Assembly (NCBI GenBank): GCA_015680685.1
Contig: MNCI01000918.1
Location: 271,242-334,155 of the forward strand
Direction: 5' to 3'
Length of the DNA stretch: 62,914 nt
From: Gnetum montanum
Lineage: Eukaryota > Streptophyta > Gnetopsida > Gnetales > Gnetaceae
Below are positions 56,776 to 62,914 of this stretch, in pieces. The number at the start of each line of letters is the position of its first letter. Positions within the stretch are counted from its first letter, which is position 1. The position numbers and the translations under genes were made by a program. The notes under the pieces were generated by a model. That model was not told the origin of the DNA, searched no databases, and saw only the letters and a list, made by a program, of their open reading frames with translations.

Positions 56776-58730
56776 ATGTCTTCTTCTTCGCACAAAAGCA
56801 CTTCACCGCCTAGGAACAACACTAGAGATAGTCAGCGGCACAACACACGTAACCAAGATATGCTAGTTCCTCAACAATTCCGTGTGGTATATATTCATCA
56901 CGATGAGTATATACTCGACTTTACCTTTATTCTCCATCAAGATGAACAACTGCGTTGGAGAGACTTGGAGGGTAACATAGTGTTGCCTCCAGACCGAGCA
57001 GTCCCCAACATGCTCCTTCGTGCTCTTGCATGAATAGGCATGTCACAATTGTACGTAGAGTACATTGCATGTGATTACAACACAAGGGACTACCATCCCA
57101 CAGAAGCGCAACATCAACGGGACTTGCGATAGGAGAGTTACCACACATCTTTGAAGGGCAAAGGATCCCATAACACTCCACCCATCTTAAGAGAAATTGA
57201 GGGTGGTGAACCTATTTTAATAGGTTCTCCACAAAATGATGTTCCCCATCCTAACGATGGTGAGGAGGTGGTGTATCAGAACCTTCACTCCACGATTCAC
57301 AACCCTAGTTCTGATACCCATGAACACCAAGTGTTCAAAGAGGGAACACAAACACATAATAAGGGCAGGCATTCTAATCGTCATCACGATCAGGGCTGGG
57401 ACCACCGAAGAGAAGGTAGGAAACATCATCATGGTGATGGTTCTCCTTCTTCTTTACCTTCATTGTCACATTCACCCTCTCCTTCAGTATTAGGACACGG
57501 TCATAAGGAACCTAACCGTGAGGATAAGGGTAAGCAAAGTGAGAAACCTTGACGAAAGAGTTGAGAACGGGGACAAGGGCATTCTAGAGAATCATGGCAT
57601 GGAAGAAGGGAGAGTAGGGAACCACGTAGACATCACAGCTGCTATGAAATAAATGACCATGAAGAAACCCTACTTGCAACCCAAAGCATGTTAGACATCA
57701 CGGAGGCCGTAAGAATTCCCACAAGGCATCAAAAAGATAGCAGGATTAAGAGGTTAGACATGAATAATATCCCATGATTTGAGGGGGGATAAAAAGCTGA
57801 TCCTTAGAACCACTTACAAGCATTTCATGATGCATGTGCCTTGTAGAACATCGAGAATGAATGGCAAAAGCTAAATTTGTTCTCAAGGACACTAGTAAAA
57901 GAAGCGAAAAGCTGGTACTAGTCCTTAGAATCAGAATCCATTCTAAGGTGGAGTACAATGCTAGAACTATTTAATGATAAGTATCAAATGTACTCCCAGG
58001 TGTTCAACCTGCAAAAGAAAATCCAAGGATGGAAGCAAGGAAGTCATGAACCCTTGGATGCTACCATGGGCCAATATTATGCACTGCTACATCGTTGCCT
58101 GGGCCATGGTTACTCGCAGCAGGATCAACTATGCCATCTTGTAGATGGACTTAGGCATGAGACTAGGAGAACCCTTGGAACATATGCCCAAAGGAGATTA
58201 TCAGAGCTTAGGTCCCACCAAGTTCATAGATTGTTGGAGCAAGTAGCTAAGGAAGAAGAGAAGCTATGTAAGAGAGAAAGTGCAGAAGAGTATAACCGTG
58301 ATCCTTTCCTCCGAAAAAGGGGTGTGAGATTCTATGAGGAGGAGGAAGAGTCACCACTCGAAAAGATGATGAATAGGAAAATCTTGCCACTCCAAAAATT
58401 AACAATAGAAGTATCGGCGAAGGTAGACCAAATGTGGGACTCCTTAGATAGTAGATTTGAGACCGTTCTCAAAATCATACAGGAGTCTAAGAAGTGAGGT
58501 AGTGACTATGACAAAAAGAAAAAGAGGGATTTGGACCATGCACGTAACAAAGGTAAGGGTAAAATGGCCATCACCGAAGAGGTTTTGGATTCTGATAAGG
58601 ACAATGACGGTGGATGTGAGATATGCCAGTATGACCATCCTAAGGGATGTTGCCCAGTAATCTCACACCTACAAGTGTCTGGGGTGTATGCACTTAACCC
58701 ACGACTTAACAAATGGCAAACACCCTAACG
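56776..58730 (+). pseudogene. Gag of element G
   Basis: ATG chosen at 56776 (MSSSSHKSTSPP) by match to A. Order: LDFTFILHQDEQLRWRDLEG, NIVLPPDRAV; His/Ser/Pro-rich region (57330-57500); basic Arg region; NNIP-FEGG, LQAFHDACAL-NIENEWQKL; then a 179-codon open run (57958-58497) with MLELFNDKYQMYSQ, GQYYALLHRCLGHGYSQQDQ, LRHETRRTLGTYAQRRL, Glu-rich helix and VDQMWDSLDSRFETVL. The zinc-knuckle-like motif CEICQYDHPKGCC (CxxCxxxHxxxCC) lies at about 58618-58656. Several stops and frame changes. It is the best-preserved gag of the family and is useful as its reference. Confidence 0.8.
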
Positions 58731-60292
58731 GCTACCTTATCCCCAAGGTAACCCAAGGCAGTTCCACCAACCTTTAATGTATTACCCCAAGTGGAACTCT
58801 GCCACAACCTATTGAGCAACACCAGTAGTGGCAATACCCATAGTCATGGGGGATGCCACCACCATGACAACAATACCCTTACCAGCAACCGAATCCATAT
58901 GGCTATTACGTGCAGCAGCCAATCTCTCCACATGACTCTATTGGTCACGTGACACTACAACGTCACTACTAAGCTCGGGAGTATTATAAGACTCCTTCTC
59001 CTAGGGGAGACACACCACATACATACCATCCTCCAAATCCATCCACAACTCTCACACCGATAGCTCCATTACCCCCCACTCTAGCAATGCAAGGGGAACT
59101 CCCCACTCAACCGCAGCAACGCAATGCTACAAGAGCTATAAACCTTCAACCCGCTACTGGTTTTAACAACCATACAAAGAGAAGACCTTTCNACAGGAAC
59201 GCAATGCTACAAGAGCTATAAACCTTCAACCCGCTACTGGTTTTAACAACCATACAAAGAGAAGACCTTTCTTTAGAACCAACAGTCCAAACAAGCTCTC
59301 ACAACCACAAGCGGTTGAGCCTCTAAACGCTTCTCCATCAAATAAGGCTTTAGAGCTCCCTTCAAACCAAAAATAAAGATCAACGCACACAGTTATGTTA
59401 ACACATGTCGTCACTGACTGGATTAAGGACGTCCATCTTCCTAGGAAATTCTCTGATCTTGGAAGTTTTTTAATTTATCTCCAAGTCGCTGGGAATGAAC
59501 CATGTAAAGCTCTTCTAGCCTCAGGTTCCAGAGTCAAATTAATATCACAAGAGATGTATAAATCCTAGAACCTGCCTCCACTAAAGAAGAGCAATATTTG
59601 CTTAGAGTTGGCTGACCAGTCCATCACTGTTCCCTTGGGACTAGTGGAGAACATCGTTACCACTATGTGTGGTTGGTCACACCTAGCTAATTTCCTAGTG
59701 ATACAAGTAAACAATGACAAAGGGGACTTCCCAATAATAATGGGGAGGGCATGGCTAAGTACCATAAACGCATGCTTAGGAATCCACTTTTGGAAAGATT
59801 GAGAAGAAGAAAGTTCCATGCATCACATATAGTAATACAGGGGGTGATTATATACAATAATGTTTAACATTACCTGCATGCAACCGGTCTGCCCAAGAAA
59901 TTAACATACAAAAATGCCTGTCTGTAGCAACCACACAACAAGAAGACACCCAGTGGTTGACAGCTATTCAAGAGAGCAACTCACCAACGTGCATGGAACT
60001 AACTAGGGGACCAACTTGCACCCATGTAGAAGGCATAGATGCACTAGAGCAAGAGTGTCACCAACTTCCAACCCTTAACCTAAAAACATCAATTTGGGGA
60101 AGTTGGAAACAACTAAAAAATTCAAGCAAATGCTCTGATAGGAGAATACTAGTCGATGTGCAACAGACCAAACCTTATCCTGAATCTAGAATGATCAATG
60201 CACATAATACCTCTAAGAGAGGATGGCCTCACTCATTTTTTCAGATCATCCCCCTTCAATTTAGTCATGGGGGAGATGGCCACCTATGCTGA
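58731..60292 (+). pseudogene. Aspartic protease region of element G
   Basis: Pro/Gln/Tyr-rich linker (58731-59340, interrupted by the join at 59192), then VTDWIKDVHLPRKFSD, KALLASGSRVKLISQEMY and KSNICLELADQSITVPLGLV. GWSHLANFLVIQVNN and DFPIIMGRAWLSTINAC follow. The catalytic Asp of DSGS is Ala here (about 59514-59525), so the enzyme is dead. The tail (QKCLSVATTQ, PTCMELTRG, GIDALEQECHQLPTLNLKTS) ends FSHGGDGHLC-stop at 60292, with the PPT-like AGTCATGGGGGA (60263-60274) inside the last codons. Confidence 0.75.
59118..59271 (+). other. Assembly join with a 74-base unmerged duplication
   Basis: 59118-59191 and 59198-59271 are identical over 74 bases and flank a single N at 59192. This pattern is expected when two contigs overlap but were joined with a placeholder N. 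The duplicated codons in the protease linker are probably not real. Confidence 0.85.
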
Positions 60293-62227
60293 TCATTTGA
60301 GGCCCTCAATTCCTTTTTAAGTTTTTGTTTTACACATTTTTGTTTTGAAAATTCCTTTAAATTTTCTTATTTTTATTTTGCAACATCATTCATACTTTTT
60401 TCGTTTATCTGTATGTTTATTTATTTTGTTAAGTTTGTCATCTAATAAGTGCCCCTGATGATGGTATGAACTATATTCTATTGGTTGCTAATGTTTGGTT
60501 TTTACCTTTGAGTTATAATGTTGATACTAAGGTATGGTTCTTTTGATACAACAGGCAATGAGTCCACATCATCCATGCATCCATGAATTTCTATGGTCTC
60601 TCTTGGCTTGGAACTGTATAGATCCTTTCTTAATAATAGAACTATCAACGAGTTGGTGACTAGGCATTTCTCAAACTAAGGAAGGACTCAAGGACTGAAA
60701 AGGGTGTGACTTCAAGGGAATTTGATGTATTTGTGCTGGCCATTCTCTTGGGTGTTTGGATGTTTTCTTCTTGAATTTTCCTTACCATTCTAATGCTGCT
60801 CCATTATTGGGAAGCTAAGTTAATAAAAATAATAATTCTTTGCATGGTGTGTTTCTCACGTAAAAATAAAAGAAGAAAAGTGAGAATTCAAAGCACACCC
60901 CTTACATGAAATAATCATCTAGGCTACAAACACTAATTATGGAACTAAACAAACATGTTCCCTCTAACTAAGGCCCTTTCTCGCTTCCTACTCTTTCCCC
61001 TTTGTGTTTTGTCTAAATGGTGTTCACTTTTTGGTAGAATCATTCTTGTTACTTCAAGTGGATGGATTGGCNCATTTTGCCTAAATGGTGTTCACTTTTT
61101 GGTAGAATCATTCTTATTACTTCAAGTGGATGGATTGGCCAAATGTATTAATGCGAAGTCACTAGATGTGGATTGTTTGAGGCTGGATTTGGAATGAGAT
61201 CTACTAAGTCACATTAACCATTAATACACAAGGGGTTATACACCACCTTATTCTTGAGACTCCATCCCATTCTCTTCTTTCCATCCTTCTTTCTCCATTT
61301 TTCACCTCATTTCCGATTGTATCAATGGTCCATATTTTGGTTGATGCATTGTTTCCTTTTTGGTAAATTCTTGTGGTTAAGACTTTAACTCTTTCTTCCA
61401 AATGACATTTCTAGAGCCTACAAACTCTTTGAATGTGGGATTGTCAGGGCATTAAGGGCATGAGCCTACTTTGGGAAGGACCCACTGGCATTCCTATTGG
61501 ATGCATTAGTTAATTTCTTTCCCTTAAACATTTTCGCAATCAACCTTTATTTTGTTCATTTCCATCCTTGACATCCATTTCATCGGTGTTGCCTTTGTTT
61601 CTTTTTCTCCATCTTTCTTATTCCTTATCTTTTTCCATTCTCTCACTACTGGAGGTTCGCTCTTAGTCATGGGGGTCCTGGTTCAATTTTCTCAATTTTC
61701 TCTAAACCCCTACACCTTGGGTAGTCACCAGTGTTATATCTCCAAAATCTGCATCAGCCATATCACAACTCAGTCAATGGACCTTACACTGAGGCAAGGT
61801 ATCAACTGCATTGTGATTCATTTACCCTTGCTAATTTAAGACTATGTTTTGTGTGCAGATGGTAATCATACACCAATGCATTGGATCTAGAGGAAACACT
61901 TGGAATGGACTGGTGCTCGAGTAGTTATGCAAGGAACAAGATTGATGGCGTGCTTATGGATGAACAACGAAAGGCACAATCTTGGCATCGGCAACAACAG
62001 ACTTCTTCTTTTTTCTCTCTCTCTTCTCCCTTCTCTCTTAGTTGCCAAATAAGGTTGGATGTCAAATGTGTATAGTGTTCACTCTTGTTGTCATGAACAC
62101 TAATTTTGTCATGTGTTGTAATGATGATCCGTTCACATGTCACCCCATTCACCATTAGTATCATTCAAGTCAATAATCCCATACCTTCCCAATATTTTGT
62201 AAGGAACTTGAGGATGAGTTTTCATTC
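60293..62227 (+). other. Conserved 3' non-coding module, element G
   Basis: No coding sequence. Landmarks: T-rich stretch 60300-60390; GAAAAGGGTGTGACTTCAAG (60698); second PPT-like motif AGTCATGGGGG (61665-61675); 60-bp GT-AG segment (61799-61858: AAG|GTATCAAC...TGTGTGCAG|ATGG). At 61007-61071 and 61075-61139 a 65-base sequence is repeated with two differences around the N at 61072, again a contig join. Confidence 0.7.
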
Positions 62228-62240
62228 AATCATGGGGGTA
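62228..62240 (+). promoter_or_regulatory. Polypurine tract of element G
   Basis: AATCATGGGGGTA directly before TGATGAGCC, preceded by GAACTTGAGGATGAGTTTTC. Confidence 0.8.
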
Positions 62241-62914
62241 TGATGAGCCGCGATATCGTGTCCACCCCTACGATATTGCGTACGCGATATTGCAGCCTGC
62301 TGCAATGTCTATAAATAAGAGGCGGCTTTCCCTGTTTTAGGCATCTAGATTTAGACCCTTAGCCAAACTATAGCAGTTTTACCATTCCAGAGTTAGAATA
62401 ATTTCCATGTGCCCGCAGTAGGAGTCTTAAAGTGAATAGATCTTTATTCGAGCAAATTGTACCTGAGCACACATTTGTGTATGGCAATAAAGATGAACTT
62501 TCTTATAAACCTTGCAACATATGGACTAAGATAAATAGGAATTAATTATTGTTAAATGTTTAAAGGCTTTCCTAGATAATTAATCTCTCTCAACCCTTAA
62601 CACTCCTAGTTAAGTGCACTCAGTACAACCGCTTCGAGCACATGTGCAACGCTTGGTAACCCAGTAACGAATAGTGTTTGGTAATCCCAACAGCATTGCA
62701 CTAGTTTAGGGTGTGTGTGGCAAGTGGGAATGAATACTGGTGCTAGGAAAATTAGAACTTAGTTAGCGAATAGTTAATGAAAGTTAGTCACTTAGTTCTC
62801 TTCACCTTCCCTTATTAGCATAAGATGTTAAAAAGATAAAAGATATAAAAATCATATACCTCAAGCTTACTTAACCATACAACCGTGACAATACAAGTAA
62901 GTTTGGGAAGACAG
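62241..62914 (+). repeat. 3' LTR of element G (incomplete)
   Basis: Starts TGATGAGCCGCGATATCGTG, with palindromic U3 (GCGATATCG, TACGATATTGCG) and CTATAAATAAGAG TATA region near 62310. It continues past the point where the left LTR is cut and runs off the window at 62914. Confidence 0.85.

Larger units (their letters stand above)
56167..62914 (+). mobile_element. Element G: gag-protease-only LTR retrotransposon (3' end cut by window)
   Basis: Left LTR 56167-56720, right LTR from 62241. The interior is gag, protease and the 3' non-coding module, collinear with A on the other strand and with B. No RT, RNase H or integrase is present. The left target site pentamer is AGGAC (56162-56166); the right one lies outside the window. 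Three Ns interrupt it (56721, 59192, 61072). Confidence 0.85.

Noticed and set aside
60955-61197. 80-codon frame in G containing an unknown residue
   Set aside because: It spans the duplicated contig join at 61072 and repeats the same peptide twice; artefact.

Overview
The window looks like intergenic DNA of a large-genome seed plant. It is AT-rich, contains no convincing intact host gene, and is almost filled with nested, decayed retroelements: Ty3/gypsy of the Athila/Tat and chromovirus branches, one Ty1/copia, and one L1-type LINE. Reading frames are broken nearly everywhere, so most coding entries are pseudogenes. The species cannot be fixed from the sequence. Domain identities below come from reading translated motifs, not from searches.

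Layout from left to right. H (1-1751, +): the 3' end of an LTR element, an LTR (790-1735) and a primer-binding site. A Ty1/copia fragment (3073-5160, -) is fused to a decayed gypsy gag, A0 (5165-6220, -). Element A (6221-13304, -) sits inside A0, whose 5' gag, PBS and LTR resume at 13310-14962. An L1 LINE (15800-16987 and 21182-22430, -) is split by element B (16988-21181, +) with a perfect 5-bp target duplication. D (from 22431, +) is a gag-PR-RT-RH-INT Athila-like element whose 3' region is split by E (29032-41340, -), a Tat-like element with 2.5-kb LTRs. E itself carries a solo LTR (35576-36099). F (42881-52907, -) is a chromovirus. C (52908-56166, +) is an element with an unknown ORF. Its 3' LTR is interrupted after 25 bases by G (56167 to the window end, +).

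How they relate. A, B and G form one family with gag and aspartic protease but no RT, RNase H or integrase. In A and G the ORF ends at the same motif; B is deleted there. D shares their gag, protease, LTR start and 3' motif but also has pol, so D is a natural autonomous relative of a gag-PR-only non-autonomous family. H and C share the LTR type and the PPT-proximal sequence but carry a different ORF.

The most unusual items are: (i) this autonomous/non-autonomous set, with a conserved 3' non-coding module (a 60-bp GT-AG segment in all three copies and regularly spaced PPT-like motifs); (ii) the chromovirus F, which holds a five-exon antisense gene-like sequence between its 5' LTR and gag, inside a near-matching target duplication; (iii) a Tat-like element with an extra RNase H domain between protease and RT; (iv) U3 regions with short palindromes or repeats that differ between LTR lineages; (v) a 5S-rRNA-derived segment in the leader of F. 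Five single Ns are contig joins, and two of them carry unmerged duplicated sequence.
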